Part shown: positions 37,991-51,442 of the stretch, piece by piece
Position numbering within the stretch: the stretch's first letter is position 1
Layout: each line of letters begins with the position of its first letter
Source of the DNA: Clavelina lepadiformis
Taxonomy: Eukaryota; Chordata; Ascidiacea; Aplousobranchia; Clavelinidae
NCBI RefSeq assembly: GCF_947623445.1
Contig: NC_135241.1
Span: forward strand, 17,486,501-17,550,500
DNA: 64,000 nt
Reading direction: 5' to 3'
Program-made: the position numbers and the translations under genes
The notes under the pieces: generated by a model
Told to the model about the DNA's origin: nothing
Databases searched by the model: none
Seen by the model: the letters and a program-made list of their open reading frames with translations, nothing else

Positions 37991-40704
37991 CTGCCAGCAG
38001 TGTTTGTCTAACGTCGTCGAGGCGTCAATTTGTTTGTCATTAACGTAATCCGGTGCGTACCAATAAACGTCATCATATGAGACAGTGTGTTTGACAATGT
38101 TGACCATCAAAGTATTACAAGAAATTAAGTAACTAGGTCAAAGGTCGATAAATCACGAGAAAATATTAAAACAATTCTCATGCAATGTCCTCATCTGCCT
38201 CAACGTAATGTCTGGCTTAACGCTATAGGATTAACTGCGATCATCCTACGGCAATATAGTGTTATTTGGTCATGTATGAATTGTTTTGCTATAGCCAATT
38301 AGAATTAACTGAATCCATACCAACGAATAGGTCTTACTCAAGCCACATATGCATTGAATGTTACTACCATATATACCACAGAATATTCATACAAATAGTA
38401 CGCAGATACTATTGTTAAATTATACCAGAATAGCAAAGTTTGATTTATTCCCGCTTAGAAATTCTAATAAACACATGCAAAATAAAGCTCAATTGTTTTA
38501 TGATAATGATGGCACGTAATCAAAATCTTTATCCTCGAAATGAGAAAATGTAATATGGGACGCTACGAGACCAGTTATCTTGTTATCACTTGCATCTGTC
38601 ATGCCTACATGTTCTCTTTAGAATTTAGATGGAGGTTTATGGACAAGGTTCTCTATAACTTTAAATAAATTAAAGCGCCACGTTGTGCACTGAAACTTGC
38701 AGGTCTTTCAAACAATTTTTCCTAATCCTTATCATGTCCTTCCTTCAATCCCAATGAGTCGAATGTGACTTTTGGGCATGTTTTTGTAACTTATATAATA
38801 ATCGTTTGTCTGTAACTTACATGCTATGTATTCTGTAGCCTACTTTTGTTGAAATAGTGCATTGCCCAAATTTTCACAAACAAATTTTACTAATTGCAAA
38901 AAATTCGTAATTCGTAACCAAGTCATTTTTTAAGACTCGAGTCAAGGCAAGTTAATTTGGAAGTTGACTTAAGTCAAGTCGAGTCAAATTACTAATTGGA
39001 TCAAGTTAAAATATAATGCAAGTCAAATCAAGTCATGTTATTGGCTGTACCTTTAACCGATCGTTCGCAACGAAATCAAATGTCTGTAATTCAGTTGATC
39101 AATAAATTAACAACTAAGATTTAATGACTTGCGTCAAGCTACTTTCCTAGATTCGAGTCAAGTAAAGTAATTTAAAAACGTAACTCGAGTCAAGTCAAGT
39201 AATTTAAAAACGTGAGTCATAACAACACTGCCCGCTACTATATACTGTATGATGTGCAAGATAACACCTTTTGCTACGACAAAGCCTCTTTAATTCACTC
39301 ATCCAAGTGGCCTCGATGTACCACATGACTTGTATCAAAGTCTGATCTGGAATTTTATATCCAAGCCCTACCATGATGACGTCGTATTCCTAATGAAAGA
39401 TACAAACGAGATCCTGAGATTCGATGTCAGCGCCTGCTGTGTATATCGCTCACTACATAAATTCAGGGGAACTGGTAACACTGAAATCCGGATAATAACC
39501 CTCGATCAACCGATTGATCGATTTATCTGGCAAATATGAACGAAAACGAAGACAACACTGCTTTGAAATCGGCAAAATACAACTATACAATGGCAATGCA
39601 GCCACCGAAATCGCCTGAAATGCTTTAATCGCGCAAGTTATAAGTTGCTCAGATAACAACATGACAAAAATCGACGCGGCTGCCATTTTCGGAATTGACA
39701 GAATGAAAATAGCATATGGTTTCGTTTCACAAGAACTGAATCTATACCGATCAATACTACAATGTGAGATCCTTGACATGTTTTAAAACGTCGTCATAGC
39801 ACTTTACATTATTGTTGCGGTTAAACAGTCAAAAAGAAAGGAAATCCAACGTCAAAGGATCTAACAACCTCAAAAATGGGTAAATAAATGATTGCGCCTC
39901 ATAAAGATCGTCCACCTCCTTAAGCTCTGCGAAACTCCGAAATATTTTACGAAATCTCACCACTTGACATTTTTTGCTTCAGAGAACCAGAAGGATCTCT
40001 TGAAATCACCGTTTGGCCGCATATCTAAAACTCGCCGAGTTAACGCCGTTGATGAAAAAGATAATTTGTCAATTAGATGCTTGAAATACTAAGCTTCTGT
40101 CACAAGTGAGTATTTCTTAGTTGATTACAAAGAAGGGATTAAGCTCTTGTAAATGAAGTTAGTTTTGCTTTTATTTCAGAATAACCCAATTGTCTATAAA
40201 AATAAAATAGACTTAAACCTACTTCAGCCTTTAGCTATATATGTGTTTCGGCGACAAGAACTGAATCAATAGGATATAACTGTGCTGTTACTAACGGATC
40301 GGCAAATCGCAATAACGTTTTTCTCTTGACAAACCCATCACTATGATAAGAACTACAAAACAGTTTGGTACAAACATGAGGTTAGGATGTACAAGGAAAT
40401 TTATTGAGATACATAACAACACCAATTTATACAACATCATTTAGACATATAAGATGGATTGTTGACTAACTTCAATGGCAGTCGCTATAACTACGTATAA
40501 ACGAAAAAATTAATTTACTAATTTCATTAACACGCTTATATTAATTACTAATTTCACACTAAATCGTCTTCCCTTAAGTATCGATGCGTAATATTCAAAG
40601 AGTGCGATATTTGGCATGCATTATAAAACGACAAAAAATTCTAAAACCTACTATAGCCCATACATGTAAGAGTTCGAAAATTGTTATACGCGCCAACTAA
40701 CAAA
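37991..40704. other. Intergenic DNA with a degraded repeat
   Basis: No gene supported. 38930-39230 is a degraded repetitive element (separate entry). A 108-codon minus-strand ORF at 39453-39779 has hydrophobic stretches but no family I recognise. Confidence 0.45.
38930..39230. mobile_element. Degraded element rich in AAGTCAAGTC / CGAGTCAAG units
   Basis: The words GAGTCAAG, AAGTCAAG and TCAAGTC recur many times, and a 17-base unit ending ATTTAAAAACGT is repeated at 39168-39182 and 39201-39213. The right end, read on the minus strand, begins CAGTGTTGTTATGACTC, which is like termini of hAT-type nonautonomous elements. No matching left end or target duplication was found. Confidence 0.45.
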
Positions 40705-43700
40705 CTATATGACAGTTATCTTGCGGCGTCTGTCAACAATCCTTCCAACGTTTACTTCCATTTTCGTGTAATCTCCAGCAATGAGTGGTTGAGCTATTAT
40801 TAGATTTTCGGGCACTCTTTCAGTTTCGTCCAGCTCGGCCGGGTATGGTCCAACTACGGCACGGCGTATTTTGTCTCAAAAACCTTAAAACAGTTGAACG
40901 ACTTATCTAATTTCTTGAAACTGATAAATTCTATGAATAAAACATGCACAAAATTTAAAATCAGAGGCCAGTTGGCATCAATATGTATCCATATATAACT
41001 TACCTGGAGTAATTGTTGGAATCCAAGTCTCTTTTTCTTTGTTCCTTCAGCATTTCCCGGAGCAGCTTCGCCCTGTGTCTCTTCAGTTCGAGGTCGAACG
41101 GATTGGAAGCTGATGATTTTATTGAAAACGCGTAACTCATCATTTTGTACAAGTACAACAAGCAACATAGATTGAATAGGTACCAGGGGTCTTTCAGACA
41201 ATCATAGAGCGAGACCAATGAAGAAACTGGATATATATTTATTTAAGATTTAGCACCACTGGTATCTAAAGAAGCTATGGTACCAGCATAAATGCATAAA
41301 TGATTGAGCGTTTATCCGATCCAATTGCCGGCGTCGAGAAACTTTTGACGAAAAAGCTCTGGGGTATTCCCCTAATTCAGACCGATCGGATGGCCATTCG
41401 TTTATATTTAATAAAGACGGGTTTTGATGTATATCTCTTCAATAACCGATCTACTGCAGTATCCCTAACCAGCTTACAACGTCATTCATCGGCCTTTTAA
41501 AATACTTCTATTTAAATCTGTTATACCAAAATTTCATTAAAAATCTATCCATGACTGTATAGTAAACTGAAACTATAAGAACAGGCATCCTTACGAAGCA
41601 AAAAAATATTAAAAAGGTAAACAAATACCAAGGATGAATAAAACAGTCAAAATATACTTGAACAGAATTAGAAGACGTTTCGTTTTAATCCAGACACACT
41701 CTCAATGCTGATGAAACGTCAGTTATATACAGCACATGAATGTTTTAAAATATTACGGCTGTTTTATTCATCCTTGGAATCACAAGCTGCTCCAAATATC
41801 ATAAATACCTAAACAAATGGTGCGTTTATGACAACAACAAAATTAGGCAACTTTACGAAAAGCAAAGTGAATGCTTCTCCACCCGAGCTCACATACAAAC
41901 GCAAAGAAACCTATGTTAAAAGGAATTGCAAGGACTTTCTTGCGATTACAGCGTTGGTCAAACCGATTCTCGGGAACCTGCACCTGTATACTTTACAGGC
42001 ATCAGTTTAACAAGGTAACCGTATTCTCAGAACAAAAAGATCTACATGGATTTTAATTATCAACTTTGTTCAAGTTTTGCTTTTTATACTTTTAGTGTGT
42101 TGGTATGTATTTATTATAGAAACCAAACAACCGACCACAGCATGTGAAGTGAATAAAATTGCAAAATGTGATTTCCACTGCAACCTGGTGGGTTGTCAAA
42201 TTCGAGTGTCCAGCGTTATTTTTCATGATATCTATGAAGCTATAGCTAACTCAAACCAGAAAATACCATATTTCAACGACAGGCAGTATAGATATCCACG
42301 TTAATAGTGGAACTATGAACATTCATACTATGGTCTCTACAAGTTTATAGCTAATCAAAGAAAACTATAAGGTATAGAACTATATAGATAGACACAAGCA
42401 AAAAACTATAAGCTTACTCATTTTATGTCGACACCTGTGCGCATGCGCGTAAGAAAAAGCGTAGACAACGACGACAAAAGACAAGGCCAATAACGAACCG
42501 ATGATGGCTGGCAACCACGTGTCCAACAAGGAGGGAGCGTCATCTATAGGCGTAGCAAGGGTTTCTTCCGCTGTGTAAACACCGGAAACATAAAATTTAA
42601 GTGCACGGCACATAACAGGCATTGGTAAACATTGCAGCTGGCTTGCAGTTAACAAGCTCATTACATAAAATAGGTCACCGTTAGCAACATAAAAGCATTA
42701 ATGGCCAAAACGTGACTTATGGAGAACTTACCTGAGTCGGTGGTGGTTTTATGAACTTCAATGTAGGGACCACACGCTGCGTTTAAATCCCAGCAAACTG
42801 ACAATCGGATTTTTACATTTTCGTTGCCTTGTATCGGCAAATGGAAAATCTCTAACCAAATTGGCACGCATCGTGCTACAAGCTGCCAGTCTGATCTGCG
42901 GCATAAAAATACACAGCATTGAAAGATGTTCTCAGACTAAGCATATTTACGTTACATCGCGTTAGCGTTGTGTCATACCGGTTAGTAGTTTTCATTTCGA
43001 CTTTAACGCATTGTGGTATTCCGTTTAATATCCCTGTTGACGTGATTGCATTCTCAAAGCTCGACTCTGTGGTCCACTTAACGCAACCCTGGGTCACGTC
43101 ATACGATACGTCATTCATAAGTATCATGGTACCGTTGGTCACACCTAAGGTCGAATGCAGACCGAGTGAAGTCGTAAACGACCGCGTGGCTTGAGAACTT
43201 ATTGAAGTAGATGAAGGTAACGGGAGAGTGGAGAGTAAATAAGATGTTTCTCCCACTGGAAACGTTTCAAAATGACATAAAACTAGATAACCTTGCTACA
43301 GCATTTGATTAGTAGTTAAATATTCAAACATCGATTTCAGACTTCTAATACAAGATAAGACTTTGCTTTACCAGTGGTCGTGGCTGTGATTGCGTGTGCG
43401 CTTTGTCTCACTCCAGCGGAATTCACGAAGTAAACGACCAAGCGGTAGGTCGTGCTCGTGTTCAAAGACGTAAGACGACAACACCGGAGACTGCATTCAA
43501 CTGACTTTATAACTTCTGACGATCCGTCTAGCTTGACATCGCAATAAGTCACCATGTTTTCGAGAGATTGCACGCTTAAATTCCATGCCAAAGATATTGA
43601 ATTGGCTGTTATATAACTCACAGTAATATTGTCGACAAAACGGACAGAATCTGAAATGTCATAAATGGATATTTTAATGTGTATTTATCAGTTTTAGATT

Positions 43701-46700
43701 TCATTCACATTGGTTACCGCTGTAAGCTGCATTTACCTTTTCGTTGAAGCTCACAAAATTTTTGAGTTTCTCCCAATGAATTAGACGTAACACAATGATA
43801 TCGACCAAAATCTCTCATTTTCGTTTCTTTAATCTGTGTGTAGAAATGATAATTTTATAAGTCAAACAGTTACACTGAAAACAGACCGTTAGTTAAAACA
43901 GGGAGAAGTGATTCACTTACTACAAAAGCTTATAAACAGTTTTTCATTGCAAGGTTGATTGTTGCTACTATATTGCTAATACACAAATATTTTTAAACCA
44001 CCACCATATATCAACTAGTGCAGCGGTGGCCAACCAGTCAGAGACTAAGAGCTTCATTCTATACTGTTTTAACCGCAAAGAGCCACATTATACACATTAT
44101 CATTTATGATGTTTTTTCTTATTACGTCATAATAGTGCATGAAATATTGTTTCAGTTGCATCATCTTTATTCTGGGTCGAAATCCGATGTAATCAGTCAT
44201 TATTCAGCAAATATCAATTGAACATTAGCCAGTAAAGATTACTTTTCTGTTTATCTGGCTAAAATGGGTAAAATGTGCTCTCTTTCAAAGGTTCAATATG
44301 AACGAAAGAGCCGCATAATACCAGGCAAAGAGCCGCATGCGGCTCGCGAGCTGCGGGTTGGCCAGTCTTGAACTAGTGTATTATCACAAATCACAATTCA
44401 AATAGTATTTCTCTCACTGTTAGCTGGGGATTAATCTCGTCTGTTTGAACAAAGTTTTGCATAAGTAAAATGCTTCAAGTACATACCACAAGACTGCTCT
44501 GTAAAAAGTGATGCTCCACGATTTCTTCACTGATGTACAAATTGCGGTTCGTTTCATTACTGACAAAGCTGCCAACACCAAGTGGTCCTTGTGAGTGCAA
44601 CCACTGAAGAGATGGAAGTGGGTATCCAGAAACCTCACAGGTTATATTGACACGATCCTTGATGACAACGCTTTTGTGGGAAACTAAGTTCACTCGTGGG
44701 GGGACTAAAAAAAAACAACAAAATAACCTCATTGTCACAAGGTAAGGTTAAACTAGTCAAAGCATATTTTTTCAGGTAAATTATAAAAAAATCATCTGTA
44801 GTTATAACTAAAAATAATTAAAAAAAATTAAATCAAAAATAAAACTGTATTTCTGTTCTTCACATTGGACCAAAAGTTGAGTTTCAGTGAATATCAATCC
44901 GAGTCGGTTTTTCACCTGGCACCGATATGTGCCCATATCTAAAGGTTGAATATTGCTTAATTGTAAACTGGTATTGTTTACTTGATTGCTGTCTATTTTT
45001 TGAAGATCTTTGTACCTACAAAAGTAGAAAACAAAACGACAACTCGCAAGTCTGTAAACAGCATTACAAATGCATGACGCTACAATACACGCCTGCTCAG
45101 GGAAGAATTAGAAATATCTGAGAATACCATGTATATGTTGGTTGAGGCAAACCAGCAGCATGACAAGGTAAAGTAAAGGTTGCATTCATTCCGACTTTGT
45201 ATACTGTGCGTGGTACTTCAATCAAGCGAGGGGCAACTATTGACAGATTCATAAAGACAAATAAAAATGTTAACAAAAAATGCTTTAAGAAAAATGTGGG
45301 TCAACCAATAAGAAAATGAGTAAATTACTTACACATGACTATGACTGTGGTTTTCGCCACAGCTACTGCTCCAACTCTGTTAAATAACAAACAACGATAC
45401 ATCCCGGAATCATTATGCAGGACTGGTGAGATTAAAAAACTCCCATTATCTGCTACTACATATCTTCTGCTCAAAAAGGAGGTGGTAGTGAGGATTTCAA
45501 GTGTTGGGATTTGCCATTTGGTTTTAGGCAGAGGATTGCCCGTGCCAACACAGTCAATGTTTAAATTTTGACCTTCAACCACTATGTAGTTAATTGGTGG
45601 TGCAAAGACAAAGCTTGCTGGATCTAAAGAAAAAAACAAAACTAAAATATCAAGACATCACGATTCGACTTGGCTCATGCTGAAATTCCAATCGACCAAT
45701 ATAATTAACAAGGTTACCAGCCAATTAGAAAATTACCATCACTAAAAATGGTAGTAAAAGAAAAAATGAACGAAAAAACTTACATAACACATCTAAAGTA
45801 ATGTTAAATCTTGCTGGCGATCCAACTTCATTAAAAGCAGTACATGTATATATGCCAGCAACTTGACGATGAACTTCCTTAATTTCTAATTGAGTTCCAT
45901 TTTCAACTTGAATAATTCTACAATAAAAATTCTGAATTATTTGACTCACAAGGTTTTCTTAGGCACCTTGGGGCTAATGAAAATGGAAAACAAAACTTTG
46001 TGTCAAGACAGGAAGATCCTGTACCTTAAAAATGGCAGGATTTGGTTGTTCTGAAATCCAAAAACTGTAGACCTAGAAAAATATAAATATTGATTTTATC
46101 TTTAAAAGCACTAAAGCCAATTTTGAAATGGAAATTGGTGACACCACAATCAACAAATAAATCATTTCACAAAAATATATTTCAAAAAAGAGAAGAAACT
46201 GAATACTTTACCATCCAAATAAGTCAATTGGAGCACCTTCATAAAACCATTTGTAAGTAATGTTGTTTGGAATGCCACTTGCCCTTGCTTCCATGACAAG
46301 ATCATGGCCTTCCAAAATATCAATATTTCTTTTCGGTGCAACATAGAATTGTACTGGACCTAAATATCATTGAACATGAAACATACACACAAAGTCGTAG
46401 GTTAAATTGATTTGATGAGCTGCAAAAACTAAAATGTTAGGCAAATACAAGACAACAACAAACACATAACTATAAAGTTTTAAAAGAAAACTAGTAAAAC
46501 TTTTTCATCCACATATGATCATTCAATTCATCCAATAACGCCTTGAAACTAAAGTAATCAAATTGTGTCTTTAGTGCTTTCACCCTAAAGCTTACGTTTT
46601 AACAGAAGTCTTGTATGCAAATTAGCAGAACCCACTGCATTTGTAGCTTCACATCGAAAAACTCCCTCATGGTGTTGATAAAATCCTTCAATACACATAC

Positions 46701-49013
46701 AATTCATATCAGGTACATAGAATGTTACATTTATTGAATTGTAGGCCATGACTTATAGAGTGATTATCATGTTTTGCAGCTTACATTGACATTCAAGGAC
46801 AGCTTATTTTTTTTACCAAACCAAATTTTATATGACACATTTTTGTTGCTTGCACTAATCAACCAAATTCTTTTTCTTCCTTTTTTGTGCATCTCTCTAT
46901 TGGCGATGAGAATATTACAGAGATTTACCCTATTATTTTTTAGTGCAGCTTACTTTGCCATTACAGGAGGCCTACATTCCGGTTGGCTTACGATCAAGTA
47001 CAGGTTGCAAACAAAACTAAAGGATTTTTGTGCTTAGGAAATCAGCTTTAATACAAAAGTATTGTCAAATATCAAAACAACTAATTTGAATGGAAAATCA
47101 ATCAATCAATTGATCAATTATTTTATTTTTTTGCCAAAAGCGCGGTGGGGACGAAAAATCAAGCTAGTTTTAACTAACACGTGCCAATGAACAGAAAAAA
47201 GGGACAAAGCCGAAAAGGCTTAAAACGTGCTCAAGAGAAATAACCTTAACAATTGCTGGTAACAACTAGCACGGCCACTAAACCTGTAATTAGTTAAATC
47301 CATAAAACAAAAGTTGAAAAAATGGAAATTAAGCAAACAAGCAAGTGGTGTGTTCAAGCAACTGATGAATGAAAATTCCTTCAATGCTGTATATCAGTGG
47401 ATGGGAAAAGAAACCAACCAGAAATAAATACATCCCAGGAATTAAATCAAGCAAAATGTAGTGGAGCATTGTTAGCAATTTATATTCAATTTTATATAAG
47501 CAATCAAAAAGTTTTTACAATTGCTCTCACACATCTAGTCAATACAAAGTGTTACAAGACATTTTTCATAGCATTGGGATTTGCATTGAATGCTCATTTA
47601 CTCGGTATTTTTGCAAGTTTATATTGCATGAGAATAGGTGCAAGTTCAAAATTACTTGATATTCTTAAACGTCTTCCATCAACAAAATGCAAACTTCTGT
47701 CTTTTTGGACACTTAAAGCAGTTTCTTTTTCTGAGTTACTTTTGTAAAACCTGGTAAAAATACAATGTAAACTTACAACTTACCTTATACCGTTTTGTAA
47801 CACTCTATAGTAAATTACAGATCGGAAGGTTTTTTTGAGTTACAGTTGAAACAAGTTAACAATGCATTAACTAAAAGCATCTTACCAAGAATAGGAAATC
47901 GTGTTAGGGTGTCCTCTGGCAAAACATGGCAATGTTACTTGTTTGCCTTCATCGAGATATATAGTGCGGTTGGTAGGTAAAGAAAACTCGGGCGGATCTG
48001 CATTTTAAATGTGTTGTGTAAGCTTTCTGTTTTAAGAAATGACAATAAGTATTTCTGCTTTATGGCGAACACAACCTAGTCCACTCGAGCCAATGTTCAC
48101 TTACAAGTTACAGTAAGCTCAGTAAATGCCTCATTTTGCTCAAAGCTTGGCAAAGGTGTTATCTGACATCGGTACTTCCCCGCATCTGATCGCAACGACA
48201 TAGAAATTTCAAGATTTGCCGTTCCAACAAGCTTCAGTCGTTTTGTTCCGTATTTTCCAGAATTTCCTGAAGTTTTCTACGCAAGGTATGAAGTTGTAAT
48301 TAAAAAACGCTAAAGTTGTAAATCACGTTTTATGTTTATTGTGCATAAATGCATTTTTATGTAATAAAAGTACGTTATAAGTTTTGAACGAGTTGTAAAA
48401 AATGCACTAACTTGTGAATTAAACACAGTGAAAGCATTTCCGGTTATCGGATCGATTTTTTGCCACAGGACAACAAACATGGTATCGGAAAGCTTCTCAT
48501 TTTTGTAAGAACATCGTAGAAGCACTGAATCTCCTTCGAATACCTCCTCAGATGTGGCAGAAAACACTTCAAGACAAATCGCATCTGTAAGGCAAGAAAA
48601 TTTTTACCTAAAAAATTGCAGCTTAATGGTTGAGGGTGGACACTTGGAATTCACATAAAAAGCAGTAAGTTCAAAAAGGATTTTCGGTTTGCAAACAGAA
48701 TTTTATTCGACTCAGAAAGCAGAAAACGATAATCCTCTTAGTCAGTGGTCATATGCGACAACATATGGCACTGCTCAATTTGCCCTCCATTGTGACAAAA
48801 CAAAATGTAAATGAAGGAAACTGCAATACACTTAAAGTTAAGTTTTTATCCAACACTTTATAACTTTGTTTCACTCCACAGTACAAAAGCTTTACAAAAG
48901 TTATGAACATTTACAGATATAGGTCTATGCCAAGAAGGCCTAAACTAATATAACAATTAATACTCACATGGAATGTGATACAACAAAGTAAACGTGATCA
49001 TGCAAAGCTTCAT
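40705..49013 (-). CDS. Transmembrane Ig/FN3 adhesion-type receptor (about 960 aa, at least 18 exons)
   Basis: Exons: 49013-48968, 48584-48412, 48276-48105, 47997-47886, about 46751-46596, 46359-46212, 46072-46025, 45917-45784, 45623-45333, 45236-45128, 45015-44864, 44704-44487, 43833-43737, 43650-43372, 43255-42956, 42890-42732, 42570-42418, optional 41109-41004, 40853-40705. Signal peptide MKLCMITFTLLYHIP. Ig1 is V-like (LLRCSYK...VVLWQK...AGKYRCQI). Ig2-Ig6 are C2/I-type with the Cys, Trp and YxC marks (for example VAGIYTCTAFNEVG, MGTYRCQVKNRLG, FGRYHCVTSNSLG). FN3 regions: SISLAWNLSV and IRLSVCWDL. The single membrane segment is LPAIIGSLLALSFVVVVYAF, followed by AHAHRCRHK. Most domains start at phase 1 junctions, as usual for shuffled extracellular modules. 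The join of exons 4 and 5 is unresolved. Family resembles nephrin- or CAM-like receptors; no orthologue named. Confidence 0.85.
41004..41109 (-). other. Cassette exon of the receptor cytoplasmic tail
   Basis: Flanked by an ATCATCAG acceptor and a GTAAGT donor; 106 bases, not a multiple of three. Included, the tail reads SNPFDLELKRHRAKLLREML... and then stops soon in the last exon. Skipped, the membrane exon joins the last exon in frame and gives a 50-residue tail ending KITVI. Confidence 0.55.
44021..44370. mobile_element. hAT-type MITE in a receptor intron
   Basis: 350 bases. Terminal inverted repeats share TGGCCAACC (left CAGCGGTGGCCAACC; right, inverted, CAAGACTGGCCAACC) and the element is flanked on both sides by the 8-base target duplication AACTAGTG. 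The 3' part has the GAGCCGCATGCGGCTCGCGA palindromic block typical of such hAT-derived elements. No transposase. Confidence 0.85.
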
Positions 49014-51442
49014 TTAAACGTCTTTTACTGTCATAGTGTATATATAACTACAAGATTTAACTCTTTCTTTAAACGAGCGTTAAAAACCTGAAAGGCAGCC
49101 TACTAAATCTGCTTTATATATTCCTGCATGCAATTCTTTTACAGAGGTGCTTGTCAATCTGTTGCGTTAGCTTTAAAAGTTTTTGTAGCATAAAATATAG
49201 ATCTAAAATTTTATGAATGGACAATGAATTAGTTTTTCATTTATCATTTACTGCTGTGTATTCGAAACTTTGTACAGGTTAAATTCTATGACAACAACCA
49301 CATATAAGCTTACTCAACATTCTTATATCAAAACGCTATTTTGCGGCTACCACCCTGGCTCTTTCTACACGAATGCATTGTAGTAGTAAATAAGGAACGG
49401 CCATTTAGGATCAACGTTGATATTATAATCTGTATTTAACATATTGCGTGAATGCCAAACCAAACATTAGCATCGACGTCCCGTATGAAGAGATTATTAT
49501 GAAATGCATTGTTAAGTACCTTATAGAGAGTAATGACAGAAGCGCCTTGTCGTTGTCTTGTCTTTGCCGTTTGAATAAATAACACAATTTTCCATTCACT
49601 TATCAAAAGAGAGTTCCAATTTTATTTTGCTTAGAACAACCAGTTTAAATTTGAAGCCATCAAACGAAAGTCAATAAAGAAGGGATTAAAGTGATTGACG
49701 ACTTTCTATTAAGTTATTAGACTATACTCATTTTTCATGACCGTCATTTCAAGCAATGCTCATAAACTTAGTAATAACGAGGAGTTTAACAAGTTGATGG
49801 AATTAAGTAAATATTGTGCGCAAAAGGAAGGCCATAAAACCTACACTGACAAACTTCCACAAACTTTGCGGTATGTTTAACGATGTTCTGACGCCAGTGA
49901 ACAGTGAACTGAACCAGTGAACTTCAAAAACTAATTCCTACGGTCTTTCGCAACTAACCTAGGCTAGCTATCTACGTAATTGCTTCACGTTTTTCGAGGT
50001 AGAAAAAGTAGGCTATTACAAGACGGCAAAGCGTCAGTATTTAAGGGGTTCAACAATTTTTGTTGTCAGAAAATCCATAAAAAACCTAATGGGAATAAAT
50101 GCATGTAGTTACACATGAAGACATCATTGTTAGGTACAAACTTAGACTGCAGTAGTGCTGTATAAGTGTATATGCAGCATTATTATCTTCTACTAAACCG
50201 TACGTTTTGACTTAAAAACCTAGTTTGCCTTTAACTATAGAAGAATATACATATATAAATAAGCCTCAAGGAAGAAGTTGAAAGGAGTTTTAAGGAATGC
50301 AGAGCGTGTTATTTTTTAATTCATTAAATATAATACTTTTCGTCGACACGGGCAGGCCACTTGGTAAACTGGTGCATGTCCTGTACGAAATAGACAACCA
50401 ACAAATCCGAAGAACGGGTTGAGACACAATATAAATACTCCATGTACAGAACAATGCTATTAGGCTAAACTTGGCTACACAAAGCTTACATGATGCTATT
50501 GATAAAAATTATGCATAGCTTATTGTTCACAAAGCTAATAAACAAGGATGGGATGTAATCGTTTCTTTCACCAGCCAGGTTAGATAGCTATCGAGTTTTA
50601 GGCACACAAATGAGAGTAAGGGAAATATTTAAGCAAGTCGGCAGACCTTTAGCGTGAGATTCCTTTAAATGCCATTTTCTTTGTATAAAAAGTTTAGGCT
50701 TCCTGTCATACGCGAATGTTAGAAAACACAAAAGCAATAAAACTGGTTTATCGGTATGTCATGCAGGTAGAACGTGATGCGAGTGGTGAAATGTTTACTG
50801 TGGTTCTGAAAATTATTTTGTGGAAGTTAAAATGCCTAATCATTAACCACGTACGAAGTGTTTTGTAATAATCGTATGGACTGGCACACGGTAATCTTTG
50901 CTAACTGGGAGACAGGTTAAAGGGTGATTCGTATGTAAGCTATGTCTCCAAAAAGCATCTGAGGCCTTAGGACTTAGGTAGTAAAAGCATGTAATATAAG
51001 TTACAATGAGCGTCATTTAGTGAGAATTGCCATACAATGCACAACTGCTACGTCTAAAATATACTGTTTTGTGTAGTTATTTAGTATGTTGATTGTATTG
51101 TAAGACAAAGATAGATAATAACAAGATCTGGTTGGATAATAACAAAATCTGCATTGTCGGTACAACCAAACAGTATTTTTGAAGATTGATAGCTTTTTAT
51201 GCATACCGTAGTTTACTTTTATTAGCAGACTAAAAGAGCCTTCAAACCATCGATTTTCTCAAAACATTATGTTATATTCGCATATTTTTGATAAGGTGAT
51301 TAATTCATATGTTATACGTGAAGCTTGAATGATCAACAGCCTTATATCAGCTAAACAAATATTTGCTCAAAATATACAAAGGCGTTTGCTTTTCGCTAAC
51401 GGAAATAAAGAGATCTTCTCCATATTCACTAATCAATTTCAA
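49014..51442. other. Intergenic DNA between receptor and PDZ mini-genes
   Basis: Divergent promoters are expected at both ends. No gene or repeat recognised; short ORFs only. Confidence 0.5.

Noticed and set aside
39453..39779. 108-codon minus-strand ORF
   Set aside because: Hydrophobic stretches but no splice context or known family; length not exceptional for this base composition.
46774..47747. Two plus-strand ORFs of 87 and 116 codons inside the receptor intron
   Set aside because: No domain, AT-rich, inside an intron of a gene on the other strand.
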